Shown: positions 1 to 5,045 of the stretch, piece by piece
How the letters are laid out: every line of letters starts with the position of its first letter
Numbering within the stretch: position 1 is the stretch's first letter
Assembly (NCBI GenBank): GCA_902463905.1
Contig: CABQHF010000077.1
Span: 1-8,892, forward strand
Length of the DNA stretch: 8,892 nucleotides
Direction: 5' to 3'
From: an uncultured Faecalibacterium sp.
GTDB taxonomy: Bacteria > Bacillota > Clostridia > Oscillospirales > Ruminococcaceae
Translations under genes and position numbers: made by a program
The notes under the pieces: generated by a model
Told to the model about the DNA's origin: nothing
What the model saw: the letters and a program-made list of their open reading frames with translations, nothing else
Databases searched by the model: none

Positions 1-148
1 CATTGTTCTCGATCTTCAGGTACATGCGCATGATATCGCCGCACTTGGGGTTGCCCACTTCACCCACGCCGTTTGCGTCGGGGATCTCACCCACGTTGTG
101 CGGATTTGCGAAATGCTCCATGACCTTTGCACTGTACATGCTTGCCAT
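1..148 (-). CDS. nifU: IscU/NifU-type Fe-S cluster assembly scaffold, N-terminal part (runs off left edge)
   Basis: The first 49 codons of a minus-strand gene are visible. The product resembles U-type scaffold proteins, which receive sulfur from a cysteine desulfurase and iron to assemble [2Fe-2S]/[4Fe-4S] clusters in the cytoplasm. The start reads MASMYSAKVMEHFANPHNVG, the usual opening of this family. At residues 31-38 is VGNPKCGD, with the first cluster-ligand cysteine (C36) and the conserved Asp (D38); the other two ligand cysteines lie outside the window. The ATG at 148 is preferred over the ATG three codons later because GGGAG sits 10 bases upstream, inside the 3' end of nifS. The gap to the nifS stop codon is only 2 bp, so the two genes are one operon and probably translationally coupled. 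Whether it is a short IscU/SufU-like form or a longer NifU cannot be seen. Confidence 0.93.
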   Translation of the reverse strand, partial: MASMYSAKVMEHFANPHNVGEIPDANGVGEVGNPKCGDIMRMYLKIENN

Positions 149-150
149 AA

Positions 151-1368
151 TTACTGTTCTCCCTTCAGGCTGAAATGACGGGCCGTGTTCTGGCCCTGCA
201 GCCACATACAACTCATAGCGCGGCGGCGGGGGATGACCTCCTCCAGCACGTCACACAGATATTTTGCTTCTTCCATGGTGTTCTGCGGGCCAAAGGTGAA
301 CCGCATGGAACCATGACCGATTTCCTCCGGCACGCCGATGCTCAGCAGCACATGGCTGGGATCCAGGCTGTCGGAGTTGCAGGCAGAGCCGGTAGAGGCG
401 CAGATGCCGTGCATATCCAGATCCAGCAGGATGGTCTCGCCTTCCAGACCGGGGAAACTGATGTTCACATTGTTGGGCAGGCGATGCTCCGTGCCGCCGT
501 TCAGGCGTGCTTCGGGGATGTTCTTCAGCACACGGTCGATGACGTAGTCGCGCAGCTCCTTCTCGTGGGCCATGCGCTCGTTCAGATGGGTGGTGGCGAT
601 CTCCAGAGCCTTGCCCATGGCGGCGATGCCGGCCACGTTCTCGGTGCCCGCGCGGTGGCGGGCCTCCTGGCTGCCGCCGTCGATCAGGTTCTGGGGCCAC
701 ACGCCCTTACGGCAGTACAGGGCACCCATGCCCTTGGGGCCGTTGAACTTGTGGGCGCTCATGGACAGCATATCCACGCCCAGCTCCTTCACGTCCACCG
801 GGATGGCACCCACGGCCTGCACGGCGTCGGTGTGCATCCACACGCCATGCTTGTGGGCAATGGCGGCGATCTCCTTGATGGGCTGGATGGTGCCGATCTC
901 GTTGTTGGCCATCATGATGCTGATGAGAGCCGTGTCGGGGCGGATGGCAGCCTCCACGTCCTCCGGGCGGATGTAGCCCTCGGAGGTGGGCTTGATATAG
1001 GTGACCTCAAAGCCCATGCGCTCCAGCGCTGCCATGCTGTGCATGATGGCGTGGTGCTCAAAGGCGCTGGTAATCAGGTGCTTCTTGTTCTGGCGGGCCT
1101 TGGTGAAGGCGCTGCCCTTCACGGCCCAGTTGTCGGCCTCCGAGCCGCAGCTGGTGAAGAAGATCTCAGCCGGGGCAGCGTTGATAGCCTTTGCCACCTG
1201 CGCACGGCCGGCGTCCACGAACTCCTTGGCCTCGTAACCGACACTATAATGGCTGCTGGGGTTGCCGCAGGCACCGCTCAGTGCCTTGACCATCATCTCC
1301 AGCGCTTCCGGAGCGCAGGCAGTGGTGGCAGCGTTATCCAGATAAACCACTTTTTCCATGTTTTCCAT
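151..1368 (-). CDS. nifS: Cysteine desulfurase, NifS/IscS class (PLP enzyme)
   Basis: This PLP-dependent enzyme converts L-cysteine to alanine and passes the persulfide sulfur to the scaffold encoded just downstream. The 405-aa protein is full length for the family and has every hallmark: the N-terminal YLDNAATT (residues 9-16), the EHH cofactor-stacking histidine (H105), HTDAVQ (D181 and Q184, which contact PLP), SAHKFNGPKG with Schiff-base lysine K207, and the mobile loop STGSACNSDSL with catalytic cysteine C330. The loop context (SGSAC-type followed by DPSHVL) is group I NifS/IscS rather than SufS. The last 25 residues (from RRRAM) extend past the usual helical end and contain one extra Cys. 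The start at 1368 has AAAGGA 10 bases upstream; a second ATG three codons in has only a poor site. It is first in an operon with the scaffold gene. Its promoter lies at 1457-1486, and a stable hairpin (1389-1415) lies in its leader. Confidence 0.97.
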   Translation of the reverse strand: MENMEKVVYLDNAATTACAPEALEMMVKALSGACGNPSSHYSVGYEAKEFVDAGRAQVAKAINAAPAEIFFTSCGSEADNWAVKGSAFTKARQNKKHLITSAFEHHAIMHSMAALERMGFEVTYIKPTSEGYIRPEDVEAAIRPDTALISIMMANNEIGTIQPIKEIAAIAHKHGVWMHTDAVQAVGAIPVDVKELGVDMLSMSAHKFNGPKGMGALYCRKGVWPQNLIDGGSQEARHRAGTENVAGIAAMGKALEIATTHLNERMAHEKELRDYVIDRVLKNIPEARLNGGTEHRLPNNVNISFPGLEGETILLDLDMHGICASTGSACNSDSLDPSHVLLSIGVPEEIGHGSMRFTFGPQNTMEEAKYLCDVLEEVIPRRRAMSCMWLQGQNTARHFSLKGEQ

Positions 1369-1388
1369 TGGAATGATCCTTTCTGGCG

Positions 1389-1415
1389 AGTGCAGAACGT
1401 CTCTCGTTCCGCACT
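1389..1415 (-). other. Stable hairpin in the nifS mRNA leader
   Basis: In the minus-strand transcript the arms AGTGC-G-GAACG and CGTTC-U-GCACU pair over 11 positions, with one internal G-U pair, around the 5-nt loop AGAGA. The hairpin ends about 20 nt before the start codon and 9 nt before the AAAGGA ribosome site. No U-tract follows, so it is not a terminator. A smaller GGGC/GCCC hairpin (1420-1431) precedes it. It may act in mRNA stability or translational control; no known riboswitch class is recognised. Confidence 0.5.
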
Positions 1416-1456
1416 ATCCGGGCATTTGCCCATGAATACTCATTTTGACAGAGATA

Positions 1457-1486
1457 GTTATACCGTATTATCCCCTACTATGTCAA
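1457..1486 (-). promoter_or_regulatory. Sigma-A promoter of the nifS-nifU operon
   Basis: Read on the minus strand, a perfect -35 TTGACA (1481-1486) is followed by an 18-bp spacer and -10 TATAAC (1457-1462). Transcription would start near 1450, giving a leader of about 80 nt before the nifS ATG. The -35 sits inside an imperfect palindrome described separately. Confidence 0.8.
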
Positions 1487-1495
1487 TAGGAATAC
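1465..1495. promoter_or_regulatory. Imperfect palindrome over the nifS -35: candidate Rrf2/IscR-type operator
   Basis: On the minus strand the core is CCTATTGACATAGTAGG (1474-1490), with perfect 4-bp arms CCTA/TAGG. Further out, GTATT is matched by AATAC, though the right arm carries about four extra bases. It encloses the -35 hexamer, so a bound protein would block RNA polymerase. The Rrf2-family gene about 1 kb away is the obvious candidate ligand because that family commonly controls cysteine desulfurase operons. I cannot match it firmly to a known consensus, so the assignment is inference. Confidence 0.35.
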
Positions 1496-1509
1496 TCAAA
1501 TTTCGTGAT

Positions 1510-1950
1510 TCAGTCACCTTTTTTGCCTTTTCCGGTCAGTTTTCCCAGCAGCACCTTCCACTTGGGGTAGCCCCAGCGTTTGTCCTCGGCAAAATCGTCG
1601 GCCAGTTTCCACGGAAAGACCCCGCCGTCAAAATAGAGGTTCCCGGCTTCGTCCACCCGATCCAGCTTTTTGGGCAGGTAATCTTCATCGTAGTAGCTCT
1701 TGCGCCGGTCGGGCAGCACCCAGTGCAGAGTGCCGTCCGGATCCATGTGGTCAGCCCACACGCCGAACACGAAGGTGGCCGCCTCGCCGTAGCAGTGCTG
1801 CTCAAAGCGGATGGCACCATCATAATAGAACTTGATGACCTCCAGCGTGCCGGATTCCTTCTTGCCGTCCCGGCCCAGGGTGGGGCGGTAGTCCTGCTGG
1901 TAGCGGCAGCCGCAGTGGCTGCCGGCAAAATCTTTCGGGTCAAACGACAT
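1510..1950 (-). CDS. Conserved-looking hypothetical protein, 146 aa
   Basis: I do not recognise this family. The protein is soluble, with no signal peptide or membrane segment, and is rich in aromatic and charged residues (many Tyr, Trp, Asp and Lys). It has a short cysteine motif near the N-terminus (HCGC, C13 and C15), a third Cys at 53, and a Lys-rich end (GKLTGKGKKGD). The central part (EVIKFYYDGAIRFEQHCYG) looks like antiparallel beta strands. That it is a real gene is supported by a good ribosome site (AAAGGA about 9 bases before the ATG), a frame open from start to stop, and codon use like its neighbours. No convincing promoter of its own is visible; it may be co-transcribed with the rhodanese 180 bp upstream, reading through the palindromic element. 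It lies between the sulfur genes, but a role in sulfur metabolism would be guesswork. Confidence 0.8.
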   Translation of the reverse strand: MSFDPKDFAGSHCGCRYQQDYRPTLGRDGKKESGTLEVIKFYYDGAIRFEQHCYGEAATFVFGVWADHMDPDGTLHWVLPDRRKSYYDEDYLPKKLDRVDEAGNLYFDGGVFPWKLADDFAEDKRWGYPKWKVLLGKLTGKGKKGD

Positions 1951-1973
1951 GGCGCTGTCCTTTCTTTATTTAT

Positions 1974-2113
1974 AGCAGCCTCGCCCTCTCGGTTTCGCAT
2001 TTGCTCGACAGCTCTCCCAAAGGGAGAGCCAAGAACCTAACGGTTACGTTTCTTGCCTCCCCCTTTGGGGGAGGTGGCATTGCGCAAGCAATGACGGAGA
2101 GGGCGAGCCTGCT
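1974..2113. mobile_element. MITE-like palindromic element with terminal inverted repeats
   Basis: This non-coding element of about 140 bp is bounded by 17-bp terminal inverted repeats, AGCAGCCTCGCCCTCTC (1974-1990) and its complement (2097-2113), with one mismatch. Inside are three perfect hairpins: GCTCTCCC/GGGAGAGC (2011-2029), CCTCCCCC/GGGGGAGG (2056-2074) and CATTGC/GCAATG (2078-2093). The inverted segment AAGAA...TTCTT (2031-2054) joins the first two. The layout (no ORF, TIRs, nested hairpins, intergenic position) fits a miniature inverted-repeat element or a dispersed extragenic palindrome. The CTCTCCC-AAA-GGGAGAG core resembles repeats I associate with Faecalibacterium and relatives, from memory only. 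No clear target-site duplication is visible. It separates the rhodanese gene from the 146-aa gene and ends 23 bp before the latter's start codon. Confidence 0.75.
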
Positions 2114-2130
2114 TTCCTACTCATTTAAAT

Positions 2131-2454
2131 TTAAAAGTGCCCCTCAAAGTCGCCCTCGATCTCATAGGGCCAGCTCAGGATGCCGCCCAGATCCCGGAGG
2201 TTTTTGTAACCCAGGCTCTCCAGCTTCTGCACGGCGTCGGCGCTGCGGCGGCCGGTGCGGCAGTACACCAGCCAAAGGGCTTCTTTGTCCGGCATCACTT
2301 CCCCGGCGCGGGTCAGCACCTCGCCCAGGGGCAGCAGCTTTGCGCCGGGGATATGCCCGATGGCATACTCGTCCGGCTCCCGCACATCCACCGCCACGGC
2401 CTCGCGGGCGTCCAGCAGACGGATGGCGTCGGCAGGGTTGATCTTCTCAGTCAT
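2131..2454 (-). CDS. Single-domain rhodanese-like sulfurtransferase
   Basis: This 107-aa cytoplasmic protein is one rhodanese domain, the size of GlpE/PspE-like enzymes that carry a persulfide and transfer sulfane sulfur to acceptors such as thiols or cyanide. Visible motifs are VDVREPDEYAIGHIPGA (23-38, the CH2A/CH2B signature) and the six-residue active-site loop C65-R-T-G-R-R with catalytic C65. SADAVQKLESLGYKNLRDLGGI (71-92) is the usual C-terminal helix and strand. The start at 2454 has AAGGAG 8 bases upstream; the much longer open frame beyond it is rejected because it runs through the divergent regulator gene. It diverges from the Rrf2-type regulator with 129 bp between start codons, and is close to the desulfurase, so handling of cysteine-derived persulfide is a reasonable role. 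Its true acceptor is unknown. Confidence 0.95.
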   Translation of the reverse strand: MTEKINPADAIRLLDAREAVAVDVREPDEYAIGHIPGAKLLPLGEVLTRAGEVMPDKEALWLVYCRTGRRSADAVQKLESLGYKNLRDLGGILSWPYEIEGDFEGHF

Positions 2455-2481
2455 ACGCTCACTCCTTATCTCTCGTCTCAT

Positions 2482-2510
2482 CCATCCTATGATAACAGAC
2501 CTTTTTTGTT
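2482..2510 (-). promoter_or_regulatory. Probable promoter of the rhodanese gene
   Basis: On the minus strand, TTGTGC is followed by a 17-bp spacer and TATCAT. It is a moderate match, correctly placed about 30-55 bases upstream of the start. It is back-to-back with the regulator promoter in a 129-bp divergent region, so both could be controlled by the regulator. Confidence 0.45.
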
Positions 2511-2528
2511 TGCACAAGAGGTTTATCT

Positions 2529-2556
2529 TTGCAAAATCCGAGCAACGTGCTATACT
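2529..2556 (+). promoter_or_regulatory. Promoter of the Rrf2/IscR-type regulator
   Basis: TTGCAA (2529-2534) is followed by a 16-bp spacer and TATACT (2551-2556). The ribosome site AAGGAG (2569-2574) follows, 9 bases before the ATG at 2584. No strong palindrome overlaps it, so autoregulation cannot be argued from sequence alone. Confidence 0.6.
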
Positions 2557-2583
2557 ATAAGGAACAACAAGGAGAGAAGCAGC

Positions 2584-3051
2584 ATGAAATTTTCCACCAA
2601 GAGCCGCTACGCTTTGCGCCTGATGGCCGAGCTTGCCCGCTACGCACCGGGCACCACCGTCTCGCTCAAGGAGATCAGTGAGCGGCAGAACCTCAGCCTG
2701 AAATATCTGGAACAGATCGTCACCCCCCTGGCACGGGTGGGCCTTGTCAAGAGCGAGCGCGGCAGCCAGGGCGGCTACCGGCTGACCAAGGCCCCTGCTG
2801 ACTACACCGCCGGCGAGATCCTGCGGGCCATTGAGGGCAGCGTGGCACCCATCCCCTGCCTGGGCAGCCAGACCAACGAGTGCCCCATGTCGGAGCAGTG
2901 CTTCACCTTGCCCTTCTGGACGGGGCTGGACGAGGTGATCAACCAGTACATTGACAGCGTGACGCTGGAGCAGCTGGCCAGCCAGCTGCCCGCCGTGGCC
3001 GCCGGCAAAAGCGAGGGCTGCTGCAGCTGCGGCACGAAAAATGAAAAATAA
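2584..3051 (+). CDS. iscR: Rrf2-family transcriptional regulator, IscR-like
   Basis: This 155-aa protein of the usual Rrf2 length is a winged-helix DNA-binding regulator. It opens with the family signature MKFSTKSRYALRLMAELA. The recognition region ISERQNLSLKYLEQIV (31-46) and the wing RGSQGGYRLTKAP (59-71) are intact. Three cysteines sit at C92, C100 and C106, the place where IscR holds a [2Fe-2S] cluster, but spacing is CX7CX5C (E. coli IscR is CX5CX5C) and the fourth IscR ligand, a His three residues after the last Cys, is Leu109 here. The C-terminus adds CCSC (146-149), not part of the classic fold. A strong ribosome site precedes the start, and a longer upstream frame is rejected as antisense to the rhodanese. 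It probably senses Fe-S or cysteine status and controls nifS-nifU and perhaps the rhodanese. Assignment to IscR rather than a CymR-like cysteine regulator is not certain. Confidence 0.88.
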   Translation: MKFSTKSRYALRLMAELARYAPGTTVSLKEISERQNLSLKYLEQIVTPLARVGLVKSERGSQGGYRLTKAPADYTAGEILRAIEGSVAPIPCLGSQTNECPMSEQCFTLPFWTGLDEVINQYIDSVTLEQLASQLPAVAAGKSEGCCSCGTKNEK

Positions 3052-3054
3052 TGC

Positions 3055-3083
3055 TTGACATTCGCGGCTGCATCGGCTATAAT
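3055..3083 (+). promoter_or_regulatory. Consensus promoter of tRNA-Trp
   Basis: Perfect TTGACA (3055-3060), 17-bp spacer, perfect TATAAT (3078-3083). It begins 3 bases after the regulator's stop codon. The A-rich last codons of that gene supply an UP-like sequence just upstream of the -35. Confidence 0.95.
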
Positions 3084-3108
3084 AAGCAAGCATTCAGCGA
3101 ATGTACAT

Positions 3109-3184
3109 AGGGGTATAGCTCAGTTGGTAGAGCAGCGGTCTCCAAAACCGCGTGCCGTGAGTTCGAGACTTACTACCCCTGCCA
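3109..3184 (+). tRNA. trnW: tRNA-Trp (anticodon CCA)
   Basis: A complete cloverleaf: acceptor AGGGGTA/TACCCCT, D-stem GCTC/GAGC, anticodon stem GCGGT/ACCGC around loop CTCCAAA with anticodon CCA, and T-stem GTGAG/CTTAC with TTCGAGA loop. The discriminator G is followed by an encoded CCA end (3182-3184). It is a single-gene transcript with its own promoter and terminator. Confidence 0.97.
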
Positions 3185-3185
3185 T

Positions 3186-3226
3186 AAACGCACAGGTTCT
3201 TCGGGATCTGTGCGTTTTGTTTTTTC
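3186..3226 (+). terminator. Rho-independent terminator after tRNA-Trp
   Basis: The 10-bp stem AAACGCACAG/CTGTGCGTTT (3186-3195 with 3208-3217) continues inward through wobble pairs to a TTCG tetraloop. It is followed by the T-rich run TTTTGTTTTTT. Confidence 0.93.
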
Positions 3227-3284
3227 CTCTGGTGCGCCCGCAAGCCTTGGTTTTGACCGAGGGAGTCCGTGCCTCTGCCCACTT

Positions 3285-3312
3285 TTGCAAAAATTTGCAA
3301 TTTCTGCAAATT
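3285..3312. repeat. Phased TGCAA repeats / A-tracts upstream of the tRNA-Asp promoter
   Basis: TTGCAAA-AA-TTTGCAA (3285-3300) is a perfect 7+2+7 inverted repeat, and a third TGCAAA follows at 3305-3310. The TGCAA units start at 3286, 3296 and 3305, about one helical turn apart, just upstream of the -35. This suggests an UP element or curved DNA, or less likely a protein site. Confidence 0.45.
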
Positions 3313-3317
3313 CATAC

Positions 3318-3346
3318 TTGACAAGCGGCAGGGTTTCCGGTATAAT
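3318..3346 (+). promoter_or_regulatory. Consensus promoter of the tRNA-Asp/tRNA-Thr operon
   Basis: Perfect TTGACA (3318-3323), 17-bp spacer, perfect TATAAT (3341-3346). The pre-tRNA leader contains a small hairpin CGGCG/CGCCG (3358-3372). Confidence 0.95.
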
Positions 3347-3392
3347 AAAGCACGTTCCGGCGGTAAGCGCCGCGCGAAACTTGAGCGATCAT

Positions 3393-3469
3393 GGCCCGGT
3401 AGCTCAGTTGGTTAGAGCACCAGCCTGTCACGCTGGGGGTCGTCGGTTCGAGCCCGATCCGGGTCGCCA
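3393..3469 (+). tRNA. trnD: tRNA-Asp (anticodon GTC)
   Basis: Acceptor GGCCCGG/CCGGGTC with one G-T wobble, D-stem GCTC/GAGC with a 9-nt loop, anticodon stem CCAGC/GCTGG around CTGTCAC (anticodon GTC), T-stem GTCGG/CCGAT with TTCGAGC, discriminator G and encoded CCA (3467-3469). It lies 3 bases from tRNA-Thr in the same transcript. Confidence 0.97.
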
Positions 3470-3472
3470 TTT

Positions 3473-3548
<76 letters not shown>

Positions 3549-3553
3549 AAGGC

Positions 3554-3595
3554 AAGCACCTCGAAGTCTCAGGATTTCGGGGTGCTTTTTTATTT
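3554..3595 (+). terminator. Rho-independent terminator of the tRNA-Asp/tRNA-Thr operon
   Basis: The stem AAGCACC-T-CGAA/TTCG-G-GGTGCTT (3554-3565 with 3576-3587) has a 10-nt loop and is followed by TTTTTTATTTT. Confidence 0.92.
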
Positions 3596-3679
3596 TCTCC
3601 ACAGGCAAAGCGGCCTGTTGCATCCTTCTGATTGTTCATCCTGCCCAAATTCTGCAGAAACTTTCCTCTGGTCCGTCAA

Positions 3680-3708
3680 TTGATGTTCCCTCCAATTTGT
3701 TATACAAT
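3680..3708 (+). promoter_or_regulatory. Promoter of the iron-containing alcohol dehydrogenase gene
   Basis: TTGATG (3680-3685), 17-bp spacer, TACAAT (3703-3708). The transcript would have a leader of about 68 nt. The -10 lies within the putative Rex operator. Confidence 0.7.
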
Positions 3709-3714
3709 TAACAT
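3697..3714. promoter_or_regulatory. Putative Rex (redox-sensing repressor) operator
   Basis: TTGTTATACAATTAACAT matches the clostridial-type Rex consensus TTGTTAA-N4-TTAACAA at 12 of its 14 fixed positions with exact spacing. It covers the -10 of the alcohol dehydrogenase promoter. Rex releases DNA when NADH is high, and fermentative alcohol dehydrogenase genes are classic targets, so site, spacing and gene all agree. The consensus is recalled from knowledge of the family, not searched. Confidence 0.7.
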
Positions 3715-3782
3715 AGTAGATCCAGCAGGGGGCATTTCTCCTGTTTCTGAGAGAGTATGAAAAATTTTGGAGGTAACTGACT

Positions 3783-5000
3783 ATGGCTCGTTTTACTCTT
3801 CCCCGCGATCTGTACCACGGCAAGGGTGCTCTGGAAGCGCTGAAGTCCTTCACCGGCAAAAAGGCCATGATCTGCGTGGGCGGCGGCTCCATGAAGCGGT
3901 TCGGCTTCCTGGACCGTGCGGTGGCTTACCTGAAGGAAGCCGGCATGGAAGTGGAACTGTTTGAAGGCATCGAGCCCGATCCTTCTGTGGAGACCGTCAT
4001 GCGCGGTGCCGAAGCCATGCTGAAGTTTGAGCCGGACTGGATCATCGCCATGGGCGGCGGCTCCCCCATCGACGCAGCCAAGGCCATGTGGATCAAGTAC
4101 GAATACCCTGAGATCACCTTTGAGGAGATGTGCAAGGTGTTCGGCATCCCGCCGCTGCGCCGCAAGGCTCACTTCTGCGCCATTTCCTCCACCTCCGGCA
4201 CCGCTACCGAGGTGACCGCCTTCTCCATCATCACCGACTACCAGAAGGGCATCAAGTACCCCATCGCAGACTTTGAGATCACCCCGGACGTGGCCATCGT
4301 GGATCCCGATCTGGCCGAGACCATGCCCAAGAAGCTGGTGGCACACACCGGTATGGACGCCATGACCCACGCCATCGAGGCCTATGTGTCCACCGCACAC
4401 TGCGATTACACCGACCCGCTGGCCATCTTTGCCATCCGCATGATCCAGGGCGACCTGGTGGACAGCTACAACGGCGACATGGCCAAGCGTGATTCCATGC
4501 ACAACGCCCAGTGCCTGGCCGGTATGGCCTTCTCCAACGCACTGCTGGGCATCGTGCACTCCATGGCCCATAAGACCGGCGCCGCCTTTGCGGACTACGG
4601 TGCCCACATCATCCACGGCGCAGCCAACGCCATGTACCTGCCCAAGGTCATCGCTTTCAACGCCAAGGATCCTGAGGCCAAGAAGCGTTACGGCGTCATC
4701 GCCGATGAGATGAAGCTGGGCGGTGCCAATGACGACGAAAAGGTCAAGCTGCTCATCGAGTACCTGCGCGGCATGAACGATGCCCTGAACATCCCCCACT
4801 GCATCAAGAACTATGGCCCGGATTCCTACCCCGCCGAGCAGGGCTTCGTGCCGGAGAACGTGTTCCTGGAGCGTCTGCCTGAGATTGCCAAGAACGCCAT
4901 TGCCGATGCCTGCACCGGCTCCAACCCCCGTCAGCCCAGCCAGGAAGAGATGGAAAAACTGCTCAAGTGCTGCTACTACGACACCGAGGTGGATTTCTGA
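3783..5000 (+). CDS. Iron-containing (group III) alcohol dehydrogenase
   Basis: This cytoplasmic oxidoreductase would reduce an aldehyde to an alcohol at the expense of NAD(P)H during fermentation. The 405-aa length is typical of stand-alone members. The N-terminal Rossmann-like part has CVGGGSMKRFG (31-41) and the dinucleotide loop AMGGGSPIDAAKAM (89-102). SSTSGTATEVTAF (135-147) follows. Candidate metal ligands are D192 and H196 (MDAMTHAIEA), a His in GIVHSMAHK (H259 or H263) and H278 (HGAANA). The last two are farther apart than in FucO/AdhE because about five extra residues (around ADYGAH) intervene. The GGGS-x-K motif resembles NADPH-using YqhD/butanol dehydrogenases, so NADPH preference is possible but unproved. 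The start has GGAGG 9 bases upstream. It is monocistronic, with a Rex-type operator and strong terminator. Its substrate (ethanol, butanol, lactaldehyde or other) cannot be told. Confidence 0.95.
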   Translation: MARFTLPRDLYHGKGALEALKSFTGKKAMICVGGGSMKRFGFLDRAVAYLKEAGMEVELFEGIEPDPSVETVMRGAEAMLKFEPDWIIAMGGGSPIDAAKAMWIKYEYPEITFEEMCKVFGIPPLRRKAHFCAISSTSGTATEVTAFSIITDYQKGIKYPIADFEITPDVAIVDPDLAETMPKKLVAHTGMDAMTHAIEAYVSTAHCDYTDPLAIFAIRMIQGDLVDSYNGDMAKRDSMHNAQCLAGMAFSNALLGIVHSMAHKTGAAFADYGAHIIHGAANAMYLPKVIAFNAKDPEAKKRYGVIADEMKLGGANDDEKVKLLIEYLRGMNDALNIPHCIKNYGPDSYPAEQGFVPENVFLERLPEIAKNAIADACTGSNPRQPSQEEMEKLLKCCYYDTEVDF

Positions 5001-5045
5001 TCCCGCTGACTGCCTGACCGCATAAACATACGGCTATACCTCCCG

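Noticed and set aside
1969..1974. TATAAA on the minus strand as a promoter -10 for the 146-aa gene
   Set aside because: The start of transcription would fall on the ribosome site, leaving no leader, and there is no matching -35 inside the element.
175..2040. 621-codon plus-strand open frame
   Set aside because: It is antisense to nifS and the 146-aa gene, has no ribosome site, gives a His/Gly/Ala-rich translation typical of a GC-rich shadow, and runs into the MITE-like element.
2137..2583. N-terminal extension of the Rrf2 regulator
   Set aside because: It is antisense to the rhodanese; the MKFSTKSRYALR start at 2584 is the family N-terminus with a strong ribosome site.
2455..3093. N-terminal extension of the rhodanese gene
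   Set aside because: The extension is antisense to the Rrf2 regulator; the internal ATG at 2454 has AAGGAG at good distance and gives a normal one-domain protein.
3708..4799. 363-codon minus-strand open frame
   Set aside because: It is the complement of the alcohol dehydrogenase gene, whose motifs are unmistakable. The shadow product has no recognisable domain.
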